A stretch of DNA of 64,000 bases from Hyphomicrobiales bacterium (GTDB lineage: Bacteria > Pseudomonadota > Alphaproteobacteria > Rhizobiales > Aestuariivirgaceae), in the NCBI GenBank assembly GCA_025363755.1, contig JANYLQ010000002.1, positions 1 through 64,000 on the forward strand, in the 5' to 3' direction. Both the position numbers and the translations under genes were made by a program. Of this stretch, positions 1 through 9,482 are shown one piece after another; the stretch's first letter is position 1; the number at the start of each line of letters is the position of its first letter. A model generated the notes under the pieces. The model saw only the letters and a program-made list of their open reading frames with translations. It did not search any database and was not told where the DNA came from.

Positions 1-587
1 GCCTCACGCGCTAGTTTTGCTTCTGGCATCGCCGTCATACCGATCAAACCGGCACCCCATGAACGATGCAGCTCTGACTCAGCGCGCGAAGAAAATTGCG
101 GTCCCTCCATCACCACCAATGTTCCGCCGCGTTCGTAAGAAATGTCTTCGGCCCGCAATGCGCGTTCAGCCGCATCAGCCAACAACGGGGATACAGGGTC
201 ACCAAACGGTACATGCGCCACAAGACCTGTTCCAAAAAAGCTGCTCTCGCGTTTGAAGGTCTTATCAATAAACTGGTCAACCAAAACAAACTTGCCGGGT
301 GGCAATTCAGCTTTGAGCGAGCCAACAGCAGAAAGCGAAACCATATCTGTCACCCCTGCCCGCTTCATACAATCAATGTTGGCGCGGTAGTTAATCGTGC
401 TGGGTGAATAAACATGGCCCCGACCATGACGCGGTAGAAACACCACCGGCAATCCGTCAATTTCGCCAATGCGCAACGCTTCGGAAGCCTCTCCCCATGG
501 GCTAACACCGAGCTCCCACCGTGCATTATCCATCGCGATATCATAAACGCCCGAACCGCCAATAATGCCGAGGATAGTTTTAGTCAT
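1..587 (-). CDS. mtnP: S-methyl-5'-thioadenosine phosphorylase, 3' part outside the window
   Basis: Phosphorolytic cleavage of 5'-methylthioadenosine to adenine and methylthioribose-1-phosphate, in cytosolic methionine salvage. I translated the leftward frame by hand. It starts MTKTILGIIGGSGVYD, the glycine-rich N-terminus of the MTAP/PNP phosphorylase family. It continues with FLPRHGRGH, a phosphate-binding RHG loop, and then with a VVMEGPQFSSRAES segment and GLIGMTAMPEA, both typical of the family. About 195 residues are visible; the C-terminus lies beyond base 1. The ATG has AAAGGAAA upstream. The gene follows petC on the same strand but is separated from it by a terminator. Adenine released here can be recycled by the apt gene nearby. 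Confidence 0.9.
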   Translation of the reverse strand, partial: MTKTILGIIGGSGVYDIAMDNARWELGVSPWGEASEALRIGEIDGLPVVFLPRHGRGHVYSPSTINYRANIDCMKRAGVTDMVSLSAVGSLKAELPPGKFVLVDQFIDKTFKRESSFFGTGLVAHVPFGDPVSPLLADAAERALRAEDISYERGGTLVVMEGPQFSSRAESELHRSWGAGLIGMTAMPEAKLARE

Positions 588-655
588 GCTGTTTCCTTTT
601 AAGCCCTATCAGGCCGCCAAACCAGCCGTGGCGTCAAGAGCTATTCAATTTAGAC

Positions 656-683
656 AATAAAAAAGCCCAGTAAAACCGGGCTT
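656..683 (-). terminator. Rho-independent terminator of the petABC operon
   Basis: Read leftward, a hairpin with arms AAGCCC and GGGCTT around a short A/T-rich loop is followed directly by a run of T. It lies 20-50 bases past the petC stop codon and before mtnP, so it should end most petABC transcripts. Confidence 0.8.
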
Positions 684-705
684 AATTTTATCAATGTAAC
701 GAAGC

Positions 706-1524
706 TTAGTGAGAAACATTCGCCCAAGTCTTCTTCTTCACAAAATACAACAAACCGGCCAATACAGCCAGATAAATCAGCACTTCAAAACCCGTTTGCT
801 TGCGCTCTTCCATTTTGGGTTCAGCTGTCCATGCCAAAAATGCAGTGACATCTTTGGCCATGTCTTCCACATTATTTGGAGCGCCGTCATCGAAGGTCAC
901 CAAACCATCGGCCAACGGTGGTGGCATTGAAATCCATGAACCAGCTTGAAAATATGGATTGTAGTATTTGCCTTCAGGCTTTTCTTTTTCAAGTTCAGCC
1001 GATGGTTCAGCGTAGCCTGTCAAAAGCGAATAGACATATTGCGGGCCACCAATGCCATTCCACAATTGATTAAATGTTCCATGCCAGCCTTCGCGAGCCT
1101 TCGTGATCAATGTTAAATCAGGAGGAACCGCACCATTGGCTGCTGCTGCGGCTTCTGGATTTGCATAAGGGGAAGGAAAAACATCAGACGCAAGACCCGG
1201 ACGATCAAACATATCGCCTTTTGTGTCCGGTCCATCATGAATTGTAAAACTAGCAGCCAGCGCTTTAACTTGCTCGACCGTAAACGAAGGCCCGCCTTTA
1301 TCAGCCAAATTACGAAAGGACAGCAATTTCATTGAATGGCAATTGGAGCAGACTTCTTTATAGACCTTATATCCACGCTGAAGTTGAGCGCGATCAAAAG
1401 TCCCAAACGGCCCTTCAAACGAATAGTTTATGCCTTTGGCAGGTGTTGCACCTTCTTCTGCCAAAGCCGCACCACCAAACAAGGTCATGCCAGCAATCAG
1501 GAGTGTCGCAAATTTTTTCATCAT
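706..1524 (-). CDS. petC: Cytochrome c1 of the bc1 complex
   Basis: Heme-c subunit of ubiquinol-cytochrome c oxidoreductase. It takes electrons from the Rieske protein and passes them to cytochrome c in the periplasm. A signal peptide ends near residue 22 (ALA-EE). The heme attachment motif CSNCH is at residues 59-63, and a methionine ligand is likely in the WISMPPPL stretch. One C-terminal membrane helix (about residues 246-262) is followed by lysines. Length 272 aa is normal. GGAG lies just upstream of two consecutive ATGs, so the second (1521) is equally possible. Last gene of petABC, ten bases after petB. Confidence 0.96.
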   Translation of the reverse strand: MMKKFATLLIAGMTLFGGAALAEEGATPAKGINYSFEGPFGTFDRAQLQRGYKVYKEVCSNCHSMKLLSFRNLADKGGPSFTVEQVKALAASFTIHDGPDTKGDMFDRPGLASDVFPSPYANPEAAAAANGAVPPDLTLITKAREGWHGTFNQLWNGIGGPQYVYSLLTGYAEPSAELEKEKPEGKYYNPYFQAGSWISMPPPLADGLVTFDDGAPNNVEDMAKDVTAFLAWTAEPKMEERKQTGFEVLIYLAVLAGLLYFVKKKTWANVSH

Positions 1525-1534
1525 TCTCTCCAGA

Positions 1535-2785
1535 TCACTCAGCAGGCGCCAACATCATCGGCTTTTTCTTTGCTAACACATCATCAGCAATCGATGCGGG
1601 CAAAGGATTTGGTGTTTCAAGCAAGCCGAGAAGCGGCAAGATCACCAAGAAGTGGATGAAGTAATAAGCAGTTAAAATCCGGCCCCAGATCACATAAGAT
1701 CCTTCAGGTGGCTTGGAACCGATAAAGCCCAAAGCGACACACACAATTGCAAACACCACAAAGAAACCTTTGAAGATCGGACGGTAGTTGCCAGAGCGCA
1801 CCTTCGATGTATCAAGCCATGGCAAGGCCAGCAAGATCAAGATCGAAGAGAACATGGCAATAACACCGAGCAGCTTGTCAGGCACCGAACGCAAGATTGC
1901 GTAGAACGGTAAATAATACCATTCAGGCTTAATGTGCGCAGGTGTTACCAACGGGTTGGCCGGAACATAGTTCACAGCATCGCCCATATAGTTCGGGCCA
2001 TAAAACACGAACAAAGCGTAGAACATGAAAAACACTACAATCGCAAAAGCATCTTTCATCGTGTAATAAGGATGAAACGGAACCGTGTCTTGTGGCCCTT
2101 TAATATTGATGCCAGTTGGGTTCGTATTGCCAGGAACATGCAGCGCCCAAATATGCAGAGCAACCAAGGCGGCTAAAACAAACGGCAGCAAATAATGCAG
2201 CGAGAAGAAACGGTTCAAAGTTGGATTGTCAACCGAATAGCCGCCCCACAACCAAGTGGTTACGCTGTCGCCAACAAATGGAATGGCTGAGAACAGGTTG
2301 GTAATAACCTTGGCACCCCAAAAGCTCATCTGACCCCAAGGCAATACATAGCCCATGAACGCAGTGGCCATCATCACCAGATAAATAATCACGCCAAGCA
2401 TCCACAACACTTCGCGTGGAGCTTTGTACGAACCATAATACATTCCGCGGAACATATGGATGTAAACTGCGATGAAAAACATCGAAGCGCCGTTCATGTG
2501 CATATAGCGCAGTAGCCAGCCATAATTCACATCGCGCATAATGTGTTCAACCGAGTTGAAGGCCAGATCGGTTTGCGGCGTGTAATGCATGACCAACACG
2601 ATACCAGTGATGATCTGCACAACCAGCATCACTGCCAGGATGCCACCAAATGTGTACCAGTAGTTCAAATTCTTTGGTGTTGGAAAATCCAACATGTGGT
2701 CTTTCGCAAAGCCCACGATAGGCAGGCGCTCATGAAACCATTTTCCAAAGGCAGATGTAGGCTGATATTTATTGGGGCCGCTCAT
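1535..2785 (-). CDS. petB: Cytochrome b of the bc1 complex
   Basis: Integral membrane di-heme subunit that carries the Qo and Qi quinone sites of complex III. The 416-aa protein has the expected eight hydrophobic helices. The histidines that hold the two b hemes are visible in the second helix (MHMNG...YIHMF) and the fourth helix (SLHYLL...LHIWALH). [14 protein letters not shown] segment matches the Qo-site PEWY motif. It is encoded between petA and petC with short gaps, which fits co-translation of the three core subunits. Confidence 0.97.
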   Translation of the reverse strand: MSGPNKYQPTSAFGKWFHERLPIVGFAKDHMLDFPTPKNLNYWYTFGGILAVMLVVQIITGIVLVMHYTPQTDLAFNSVEHIMRDVNYGWLLRYMHMNGASMFFIAVYIHMFRGMYYGSYKAPREVLWMLGVIIYLVMMATAFMGYVLPWGQMSFWGAKVITNLFSAIPFVGDSVTTWLWGGYSVDNPTLNRFFSLHYLLPFVLAALVALHIWALHVPGNTNPTGINIKGPQDTVPFHPYYTMKDAFAIVVFFMFYALFVFYGPNYMGDAVNYVPANPLVTPAHIKPEWYYLPFYAILRSVPDKLLGVIAMFSSILILLALPWLDTSKVRSGNYRPIFKGFFVVFAIVCVALGFIGSKPPEGSYVIWGRILTAYYFIHFLVILPLLGLLETPNPLPASIADDVLAKKKPMMLAPAE

Positions 2786-2797
2786 TTTTTTGTCCTA

Positions 2798-3397
2798 TTA
2801 GCCAACGCGGATTTTCGTATCGGAGAGATACGCATATTGTGGAACTGCTAAATTCTCAGGTGCTGGGCCTTTGCGAATGCGGCCAGCCGTATCGTATTGT
2901 GAGCCGTGGCATGGGCAGAACCAGCCACCTGTCTTCGTTGCACCTTCAACGACTGCAAATTCGCGCGATGGATTAGCACCATCCGGCACACAGCCCAAAT
3001 GGGTGCACACGCCAAGCATAACCAAATACTCGGCCTTTCCACCCACAACGCGGTTTTCATCAGTGGCCAAATCACCACTCTTGGCATTAGCATTGCGTGC
3101 CACGTTATCTTTCAGCTCTTCCATTTTAACGGCTTTCGCCGCTTCTATTTCAGGCTTGGTGCGGTGACGAACGATCAGCGGGTTGCCACGCCATTTGAAA
3201 GTAACCGCTTGGCCTTCTGCAATCGGGGCTAAATCAACATCAATCGAAGCCAGCGCCAAAACGGCAGCGTCAGGATTCATTTGGTTGATAAACGGCCAAG
3301 CAACCAAGGCCCCGCCAACAGCGGCGACCGCACCTGTAGCAATAAATAAAAAATCGCGCCGATTTACATCAGTATGAGCATGATCTGCTGTGGACAC
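2798..3397 (-). CDS. petA: Ubiquinol-cytochrome c reductase iron-sulfur (Rieske) subunit
   Basis: Carries the [2Fe-2S] cluster that takes the first electron from ubiquinol in complex III. Cluster motifs are CTHLGC (residues 131-136) and CPCHGS (161-166), giving the two Cys and two His ligands. An RRDFLF sequence precedes an N-terminal hydrophobic anchor, as in Tat-exported Rieske proteins. The frame stays open upstream to 3514. I chose the GTG at 3397 because AAGGAA sits just before it and because it gives a typical 199-aa length. First gene of petABC; transcription diverges from trmL. Confidence 0.93.
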   Translation of the reverse strand: MSTADHAHTDVNRRDFLFIATGAVAAVGGALVAWPFINQMNPDAAVLALASIDVDLAPIAEGQAVTFKWRGNPLIVRHRTKPEIEAAKAVKMEELKDNVARNANAKSGDLATDENRVVGGKAEYLVMLGVCTHLGCVPDGANPSREFAVVEGATKTGGWFCPCHGSQYDTAGRIRKGPAPENLAVPQYAYLSDTKIRVG

Positions 3398-3558
3398 TTG
3401 GCCAAATTCCTTGTCATAAATATGCGTGACTCTGTTGAATCTCCGCCGCTCTGAACGCTGGGTTTTTGGCACCGCTGCCACAATAAGTCTAGCCACTGGA
3501 TGTCGCACATGCACAGCTATGTTGCGTTTCTCAAAAACCTGCCTAAAACGCTGTTATT

Positions 3559-4014
3559 ATGATCGAAATTGCGCTCTACCAGCCAGACATCGCCCCCAAT
3601 GCGGCAACCATCGCGAGGCTCTGTGCGTGTTTTGGATTGAAACTTACGATTATTGAACCCGCAGGCTTTGTATTTAGCGACTCTGCATTCAAGCGCGCGG
3701 GTATGGATTATCTGCGAGATGCTGATTTACAACACGCCGCATCTTGGCATAGCTTTTGCCAAGCCATTGGCGATAAACGACTTGTGCTGCTCAGCACAAA
3801 AGCTAGCCAGCCTTATGTTGATTTTAAATTTCAGAACAACGATATTTTGCTTTTGGGTCGCGAAAGTGCCGGTGTGCCAGACGAGGTGCATGCCGCAATT
3901 CCCAACCGCATCCGCATTCCAATGCAGCCAGGAATGCGCTCACTTAACGTTGCAATCGCCGCAGGGCTCGTTGCAGGCGAGGCGCTGCGGCAATTAAATG
4001 GTTTTGCTATTTAG
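3559..4014 (+). CDS. trmL: tRNA (cytidine/uridine-34 2'-O)-methyltransferase
   Basis: SPOUT-class methyltransferase that modifies the wobble ribose of certain leucine tRNAs with S-adenosylmethionine. The 151-aa length is typical. The N-terminus (MIEIALYQPDIAPNAATIAR) and the knot-forming C-terminus are both present: LLLGRESAGVP, then RIPMQPGMRSLNVAIAAG, which bind the cofactor. Its last bases overlap the 3' end of the convergent TadG-like gene by 8 nt. A position divergent from petABC is common in Rhizobiales. Confidence 0.92.
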   Translation: MIEIALYQPDIAPNAATIARLCACFGLKLTIIEPAGFVFSDSAFKRAGMDYLRDADLQHAASWHSFCQAIGDKRLVLLSTKASQPYVDFKFQNNDILLLGRESAGVPDEVHAAIPNRIRIPMQPGMRSLNVAIAAGLVAGEALRQLNGFAI

Positions 4015-5377
4015 CGACGCGAACTTGCGACATAGCCAGCGCAATTTGGCTGAACGCTGCCATCAATGCAGCGTCGTCTTCTGCCGCATAGGCTTGCGCC
4101 GGGCTCGAAGCACAGGCCGAAAGCAGAGAAACCGATGAAGGCTTTGTCACCTTGAAACCGACAGTAAAGACGGTGATACCTTGAGATTTAATATTTTCGC
4201 AGAGTTCAGCCGTTTTGGCATCGGCGGCAGCCGCATCATTTCCGTTATGATAAGGATAGTTCGCTGACAGCGTATTATCGCCGTCAGTCATCAACACCAA
4301 AGACTTACTACCCTTTAACGTCGTTATTTCGGCTTTAGTCTTGGCACCAAGTAGCGGTTCATTGGAATCCAGCATGTTCCAACCCCACAATAAACCAGAG
4401 GGGATGTATGTTTCACCCACTGCATTCATTGCGTCAATTTGGCCATCAAGCGTAGATTTTACGTCGGTGAGATCGGTAAGCGCTGACGCACAGCCCGTAT
4501 CCATTAATCCCGGATATTTATTTCCGAGTCCGTCTATCTTTGTATCAAGACCACTATTACGCGACCCCACACAGCCGCTCCAAGAATGTGAAGGATAATA
4601 GGATGCGGTCACCGGTGCACCGGGATTTACGTCGCAGACATTTTCTTGCCACACAGCGGGAATGCCGTCGTTGGTGTATGGATGATCAACAAGGTGGCAA
4701 TTCGAATAGGTAGCATTGGGGTATGTAGTGTAAGTAACTGGAACAGCGCCAGTGTAATCAACAGGAACATCAATCCAGTTCTTATAACGATTAGACATAC
4801 CAACATTGACGTAATTGGAAAACGGGACAATTCCAATTTTCACATAGGCACCTGTGGGCTTATTGGTGAGTATTGTTTCTACCAATTTTTTGGCCGAGGC
4901 TTTAAGAGCGGTCAAACGCCCTTCGCTATTCATCGAAGCTGTATTATCGAGAACCAAAGCCAGCTCCACGGCCATGCCGCCGAGCTCAATTTCCGAATAT
5001 GCTCCCACATCGGTTGTTGGCATGCCGACAAGTCCCAAAAAGTAATTATTAACTTTGCCTTCGACCTTTACATAAAAATTTCCACTTGCAGAAATTTTTC
5101 CGGAGTCGACATGGCTCACTGTCGCTAAAGCATTTTGCTCACCGTTCGTGTTTAAATATTTTGCAACCAATTTTTTAACATCAGCTGTATTCGGGAGTTT
5201 GGAGGTGCCGCCAGCAAGAGCTGCTGCATCAACTGCGCCCTGCAAAACAGTCTGAGCATTATTGGCTCGAACCATGTCGATTGCAGCGCCCGAGGCGACC
5301 ATTAATGGCACTGCCGTAACCGCCATCATCATGGCCATATTGCCCTTAACATCGGTCAGGAATGATTTGCGGGCCAT
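4007..5377 (-). CDS. TadG-like pilus-assembly protein with vWA domain
   Basis: Predicted membrane-anchored, extracytoplasmic protein of the Tad (Flp pilus) accessory type. The N-terminus (residues 1-50) has a positively charged start, a hydrophobic helix containing AVTAVPLMVASGAAID, and the VDAAALAGG segment typical of TadE/TadG. A von Willebrand A domain begins near residue 139 with LVLDNTAS. This is a metal-site motif with Thr where the canonical DxSxS has Ser. A later LVLMTDGDNT gives the second metal-site Asp. The 456-aa length fits TadG. No other tad genes lie in the window, so its pilus partners must be elsewhere, or it works alone. Confidence 0.8.
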   Translation of the reverse strand: MARKSFLTDVKGNMAMMMAVTAVPLMVASGAAIDMVRANNAQTVLQGAVDAAALAGGTSKLPNTADVKKLVAKYLNTNGEQNALATVSHVDSGKISASGNFYVKVEGKVNNYFLGLVGMPTTDVGAYSEIELGGMAVELALVLDNTASMNSEGRLTALKASAKKLVETILTNKPTGAYVKIGIVPFSNYVNVGMSNRYKNWIDVPVDYTGAVPVTYTTYPNATYSNCHLVDHPYTNDGIPAVWQENVCDVNPGAPVTASYYPSHSWSGCVGSRNSGLDTKIDGLGNKYPGLMDTGCASALTDLTDVKSTLDGQIDAMNAVGETYIPSGLLWGWNMLDSNEPLLGAKTKAEITTLKGSKSLVLMTDGDNTLSANYPYHNGNDAAAADAKTAELCENIKSQGITVFTVGFKVTKPSSVSLLSACASSPAQAYAAEDDAALMAAFSQIALAMSQVRVAK

Positions 5378-5576
5378 GTTGAGCTCCCCTGCTCTATTGG
5401 TTACTAATTCTGCAATTTGAGATAGTCGTTAAGAATTAAATTTCGCTGAGTGAGGATGGTTAAAGTTTGGCTATGATAAAAACTCAAATTGTTTTAGATT
5501 TTTGCATAATATCCAATATGATAAGGTAATTTAAAAGTTGAGAACGTAAAAATTGGAACTAAACCAAACGGAAGAT

Positions 5577-6416
5577 ATGAAATCAAAAACCAAAATTTGG
5601 TTTGAGACATTACGCAACCAGATTGTAACCGAGTTCGAAAAGCTTGAAGATGAGTGCGGCGCTGATGCACCTGCTGGCCGCTTTGTAAAAACGCCTTGGA
5701 CCCGCGCCAATAATGGCGGTGGTGGAGTGATGTCCATGTTGCATGGTCGGTTGTTTGAAAAAGCAGGTGTGCATTGTTCCACCGTGCACGGCGAGTTTTC
5801 GCCCGAGTTCAGAAAGCAAATGCCGGGTGCGGATGTTGATCCACGCTTTTGGGCCTCGGGCATTTCTTTGATTGCCCATCCGCGCAACCCCAATATTCCG
5901 GCCGTGCATATGAACACGCGCTTTGTGGTGACGACGAAAACTTGGTTTGGTGGCGGTGGCGATTTAACACCTGTCTTGATGCGAAGGCGCAATCAAGATG
6001 ACCCCGACACAAAAAATTTCCACAACGCTTTTAAATCTGCATGTGATGCCCATAGCGTTGCCGATTATGATCGATACAAAAAATGGTGTGATGATTATTT
6101 CTATTTGGCGCATCGCAACGAACCGCGCGGCATTGGTGGCATTTTTTACGACAATCTCAATAGCGGCGACCAAGAAGCAGATTTCGCATTCACCCGCGAT
6201 GTTGGCACAGCGCTCAAAACTGTCTATCCCCAAATCGTCCGTGCCAATATGAATACTCCGTACACGGAAGAAGATCGCCAAGAGCAACTCATTCGCCGCG
6301 GCCGCTATGGGGAATTCAACCTGCTTTATGATCGCGGCACAATTTTTGGCCTGAAAACCGGCGGCAATGTCGAAAGCATACTCTCCTCATTCCCTCCAGA
6401 AGTGAAATGGCCCTAA
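5577..6416 (+). CDS. hemF: Oxygen-dependent coproporphyrinogen III oxidase
   Basis: Aerobic oxidative decarboxylation of coproporphyrinogen III to protoporphyrinogen IX in heme synthesis. Family signatures are all present: VHGEFSPEF, the [14 protein letters not shown] stretch, [24 protein letters not shown], and the C-terminal [14 protein letters not shown] with a [12 protein letters not shown]-type ending. The chosen ATG gives 279 aa. A TTG 24 bases upstream is in frame but has no good ribosome site. Heme made here serves among others the cytochromes of petABC close by. A palindromic repeat separates it from apt. Confidence 0.95.
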   Translation: MKSKTKIWFETLRNQIVTEFEKLEDECGADAPAGRFVKTPWTRANNGGGGVMSMLHGRLFEKAGVHCSTVHGEFSPEFRKQMPGADVDPRFWASGISLIAHPRNPNIPAVHMNTRFVVTTKTWFGGGGDLTPVLMRRRNQDDPDTKNFHNAFKSACDAHSVADYDRYKKWCDDYFYLAHRNEPRGIGGIFYDNLNSGDQEADFAFTRDVGTALKTVYPQIVRANMNTPYTEEDRQEQLIRRGRYGEFNLLYDRGTIFGLKTGGNVESILSSFPPEVKWP

Positions 6417-6417
6417 A

Positions 6418-6462
6418 GCATCATCCGCAAAAGTGCGCAGCGGTTTTGCGATAAGATGATGC
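6418..6462. repeat. Palindromic intergenic repeat between hemF and apt
   Basis: Arms GCATCATC + CGCAAAA pair with TTTTGCG + GATGATGC, forming a long imperfect hairpin. Its sequence resembles a short palindromic element widespread between genes in Rhizobiales. It lies directly after the hemF stop and could protect or terminate the hemF transcript. Resemblance to the known element is from memory, not from a search. Confidence 0.6.
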
Positions 6463-6477
6463 GCAAAAGGAAAAAAT

Positions 6478-7023
6478 ATGGACTTGCGTAACGGTTTTGA
6501 CATAAGTCGCTACATCAGAAACATACCGGATTATCCCAAACCCGGCATCATGTTCCGCGACATCACCACCCTGCTCTCCAACCAGCACGCCTTCCGCGCC
6601 GCGGTCGATGAGCTCGCATGGCCTTTTCTGCACGGGCAGTTTGACTATGTGGCTGGCATCGAAGCTCGCGGCTTTATTCTGGGTGGCGCAGTGGCTCACA
6701 CGCTTGGTCGTGGCTTCATCCCCATCCGCAAGAAAGGCAAACTGCCCGCCCGCGTCATTGGCCAAGAATACACATTGGAATATGGTGTCGACACAATCGA
6801 GATTCATGCCGACGCTATTAACAAGGGTGACAAAATTCTTCCGATCGATGACCTAATTGCAACAGGCGGCACCGCCGGAGCCGCTATAGACCTGATCCAC
6901 AAAACTGGCGGCGAAGTCATCTCAGCCGCCTTTGTGATCGACCTACCCGATTTGGGTGGCGCTGACAAGTTGCGGGCCAAAGGTGTGAAGGTGCATACGC
7001 TTGTGGGGTATGGCGGGCATTAA
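6478..7023 (+). CDS. apt: Adenine phosphoribosyltransferase
   Basis: Converts adenine and PRPP to AMP in purine salvage. The PRPP-binding loop reads [14 protein letters not shown], a close match to the type I phosphoribosyltransferase motif. The N-terminus has [17 protein letters not shown], a family hallmark, and [17 protein letters not shown] is the second conserved block. 181 aa is normal. AAGGAA lies upstream of the ATG. It would use adenine produced by the mtnP product and PRPP from prs, both encoded in this window. Confidence 0.95.
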   Translation: MDLRNGFDISRYIRNIPDYPKPGIMFRDITTLLSNQHAFRAAVDELAWPFLHGQFDYVAGIEARGFILGGAVAHTLGRGFIPIRKKGKLPARVIGQEYTLEYGVDTIEIHADAINKGDKILPIDDLIATGGTAGAAIDLIHKTGGEVISAAFVIDLPDLGGADKLRAKGVKVHTLVGYGGH

Positions 7024-7026
7024 CAA

Positions 7027-7055
7027 CGTCCTCTATCGCAAAGCGGGAGAAGACG
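7027..7055. repeat. Imperfect palindrome between convergent apt and ychF
   Basis: CGTC and GACG arms flank CGC-AAA-GCG in the 33-base gap between two convergent stop codons. It resembles the clearer hairpin at 44656-44683, so both may belong to one dispersed repeat family. A role as a bidirectional terminator is possible. Confidence 0.4.
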
Positions 7056-7056
7056 A

Positions 7057-8154
7057 TTACGTATTAAACCTAAAATGCATCACATCGCCATCAGCAACAA
7101 CATACTCTTTACCTTCCAAGCGGAACTTGCCTGCGAGCTTTGATCCGGCTTCGCCCTTGCCTGCAACATAGTCATCATAGGCAATGGTTTCAGAGCGGAT
7201 AAAGCCTTTTTCAAAGTCTGTATGGATCACGCCCGCCGCAGCGGGGGCTTTGGTGCCTTGGGTAATTGTCCAAGCGCGGGCTTCTTTGGGACCGACGGTG
7301 AAATATGTAAACAGGCCCAGCAATTCATAGCCGGCACGGATCACGCGGTTGAGGCCGGGCTCTGTCAAACCTACAGCATCGAGAAAATCTTTTTGATCGG
7401 CCTGCGCCATGATAGCGATTTCGCTTTCGATCTTGGCGGAAACCACAACCGCAACATTGCCTTCTTTTTTGGCGAATGCTTTTACGCGTTCAGAAAATTC
7501 ATTGCCTTTATCCGCTGCGGCTTCTTCGACGTTGCAAACATAAAGCACGGGCTTTGAGGATAGCAATCCAAGCCCTGCAAAAATCTTTTCTTCATCTGCG
7601 ATGCGTTCAACCAAACGTGCGGGCTTGCCTTCGCGCAGCAAGACGAGCGCGCGCATCATCAGCTCGGCCAATTCCTTCTGCTCCTTGTCGCCTTGCTTAC
7701 CTTTTTTCTCGGCCGCAGGCTGGCGCTTTTCCAGCGCATCTAAATCGGCCAGCATCAATTCAGTTTCGATGGTTTCAATATCAGCCAGCGGATCAATCTT
7801 GCCCGAAACATGCGTAATATCGCCATCTTCAAAACAGCGCACCACATGGGCAATGGCATCGGTCTCGCGGATGTTGGCGAGGAACTGATTGCCTAAACCT
7901 TCGCCCTTGGAAGCACCTTTCACCAGGCCCGCAATATCAACGAAAGTCAAACGCGTTGGAATGATTTGTTGGCTTCCGGCGATGGCCGCCAACACATCAA
8001 GCCGCGGATCAGGCACGCCAACGTCTCCAACATTTGGCTCAATGGTGCAAAACGGATAATTTGCCGCCTGCGCAGCAGAAGTCTGCGTGAGCGCATTGAA
8101 CAACGTCGATTTCCCAACATTCGGCAAACCCACAATGCCACATTTAAAACCCAT
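7057..8154 (-). CDS. ychF: Redox-regulated ATPase YchF (OLA1 family)
   Basis: Obg-related P-loop NTPase that binds ribosomes and prefers ATP. The P-loop GLPNVGKS is at residues 8-15 and the G3 motif DIAGLVKGA follows. The usual NKxD base-specificity motif is NVEE, the hallmark of ATP preference in this family. The C-terminal TGS-type domain is visible (AAGVIHTDFEKGFIRSE, DGDVMHFRFN). 365 aa is normal. It is the most downstream gene of the leftward ychF/anmK/pth/rplY block. Confidence 0.96.
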   Translation of the reverse strand: MGFKCGIVGLPNVGKSTLFNALTQTSAAQAANYPFCTIEPNVGDVGVPDPRLDVLAAIAGSQQIIPTRLTFVDIAGLVKGASKGEGLGNQFLANIRETDAIAHVVRCFEDGDITHVSGKIDPLADIETIETELMLADLDALEKRQPAAEKKGKQGDKEQKELAELMMRALVLLREGKPARLVERIADEEKIFAGLGLLSSKPVLYVCNVEEAAADKGNEFSERVKAFAKKEGNVAVVVSAKIESEIAIMAQADQKDFLDAVGLTEPGLNRVIRAGYELLGLFTYFTVGPKEARAWTITQGTKAPAAAGVIHTDFEKGFIRSETIAYDDYVAGKGEAGSKLAGKFRLEGKEYVVADGDVMHFRFNT

Positions 8155-8230
8155 GAAAACTCTCCGGAAGCAAATTCAATTTGCGCCCTGATAGGCGGAA
8201 AACGCTGGCTTGGGAACCCTCACGTTTAAA

Positions 8231-9436
8231 CTAAACTTTCGCCATGCGCGGCGGCAGAACTAATTTTCCAAGTATCGCAAAATTCACGGCCCCCGATGCT
8301 GCCGGAATATTATTGGCAAGATGATTGACGGTAGCATGGGCCAATGTTGCAAACTTGATCGCCTCCTTGAATGCGGCGGGCACACCGAATTCATCAGAAA
8401 GCGTAAGGCGCAAACCCCTCGGCATATAAGCCGCCAAGCGCTCCATGAGATATCCATTTCGCGTGCCGCCACCGCTGGCCATAATGGTACTGATCTCACC
8501 AATTGATTTCACATTATCAGTAATCGAACGCGTGATTGCATAAGCTGCAAATTCGGTGACAGTCGCCACCAAGTCTTTGTCTGACAGATGCTTGTAATCG
8601 GCCATTACCTTGTCGGCATAGCGCGAACCAAAATCCAAACGCCAAGCACTACGCGGCACAGGACGTTTGAAAAAATCATGCTCTTTCAAAAAGCCCATAA
8701 GCTTTTCATCCACCTTGCCACTGCGCGCCACGTCGCCATTTTTATCATAGGGCTTGTTAAATTTGGCGCGCATCACATGATCGATCATTACATTGCCTGG
8801 GCCTGTATCAAAAGCCATCATCTTGCTCCGATCAGCATCTGCACGGTGACAATTGGCGATGCCACCGATGTTAAGCGTGAGGATCGGCCCAATATCGCGG
8901 AATGCCACATAATCCAAATATTGCATGAGCGGTGCACCCGTGCCGCCAAGCGCATGCTCCATGGGGCGAAATTGCGTGACCACGGGAGTCTCGCACGCCA
9001 CGGCAACAATCGAAGGTTCACCAATTTGTAAGCCGCATGGATAAGGCCCATCCAACCAACGCGACACTAAATCCTCACTGTCATCATAGTTGCGAAGCAA
9101 TGAATGCACAGGCGGCTCTTGATAAATCGTCTGCCCGTCAAAGCCAATGACTTCAACATCGCCCGGTTTCAAATTCTGCGCGCGCATAAAACTCCGCGCT
9201 GACTCAGCATAAACAGCCCCTGCCAAATAATTGAGCCGATTAAGTTCAAACAGCGAGATTTTATTTTCAAACGCTCTGAGAACCATATCGGCCACAGGCT
9301 TTGGCCAATCATAAGAATTACCCGCAATGAACTTAGGCCGCTTGGGATATCCATCCGCACCATTCTCAATCTCAACAAGAACCACATCAACGCCATCAAA
9401 AGACGACCCACTATTCAACCCAATCACTTTGACCAT
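8231..9436 (-). CDS. anmK: Anhydro-N-acetylmuramic acid kinase-like protein
   Basis: Member of the AnmK (former UPF0075) family of sugar kinases. AnmK phosphorylates and opens 1,6-anhydro-MurNAc from recycled peptidoglycan. The N-terminal nucleotide loop reads GLNSGSSFDGVDVVL, compared with GLMSGTSLDGID in typical AnmK. The FDTGPGNVMIDH segment carries the proposed catalytic Asp, and MASGGGTRNGYLM the C-terminal nucleotide site. 401 aa is slightly longer than usual. The departures from consensus leave some doubt about the exact substrate. It sits inside a ychF-pth block where this gene is not normally expected. Confidence 0.78.
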   Translation of the reverse strand: MVKVIGLNSGSSFDGVDVVLVEIENGADGYPKRPKFIAGNSYDWPKPVADMVLRAFENKISLFELNRLNYLAGAVYAESARSFMRAQNLKPGDVEVIGFDGQTIYQEPPVHSLLRNYDDSEDLVSRWLDGPYPCGLQIGEPSIVAVACETPVVTQFRPMEHALGGTGAPLMQYLDYVAFRDIGPILTLNIGGIANCHRADADRSKMMAFDTGPGNVMIDHVMRAKFNKPYDKNGDVARSGKVDEKLMGFLKEHDFFKRPVPRSAWRLDFGSRYADKVMADYKHLSDKDLVATVTEFAAYAITRSITDNVKSIGEISTIMASGGGTRNGYLMERLAAYMPRGLRLTLSDEFGVPAAFKEAIKFATLAHATVNHLANNIPAASGAVNFAILGKLVLPPRMAKV

Positions 9437-9482
9437 GTGAACCTCACCTTTTCAAAAAGCTTGAATGGGACAGATGAGCAAG

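Noticed and set aside
3398-3514. Longer N-terminus of the Rieske protein.
   Set aside because: The added 39 residues are basic and unlike any Rieske leader; the GTG at 3397 has a ribosome site and gives the usual length and Tat-like start.
5553-5576. TTG start extending hemF by eight residues.
   Set aside because: No ribosome site at the TTG, and the extra residues are not typical for HemF. The ATG at 5577 also has a poorly spaced GGAAG, so some doubt remains.
8588-9031. 147-aa rightward frame inside the AnmK-like gene, and similar frames inside tadG (4646-5128) and the lyase homologue (13912-14394).
   Set aside because: Shadows of well supported genes.
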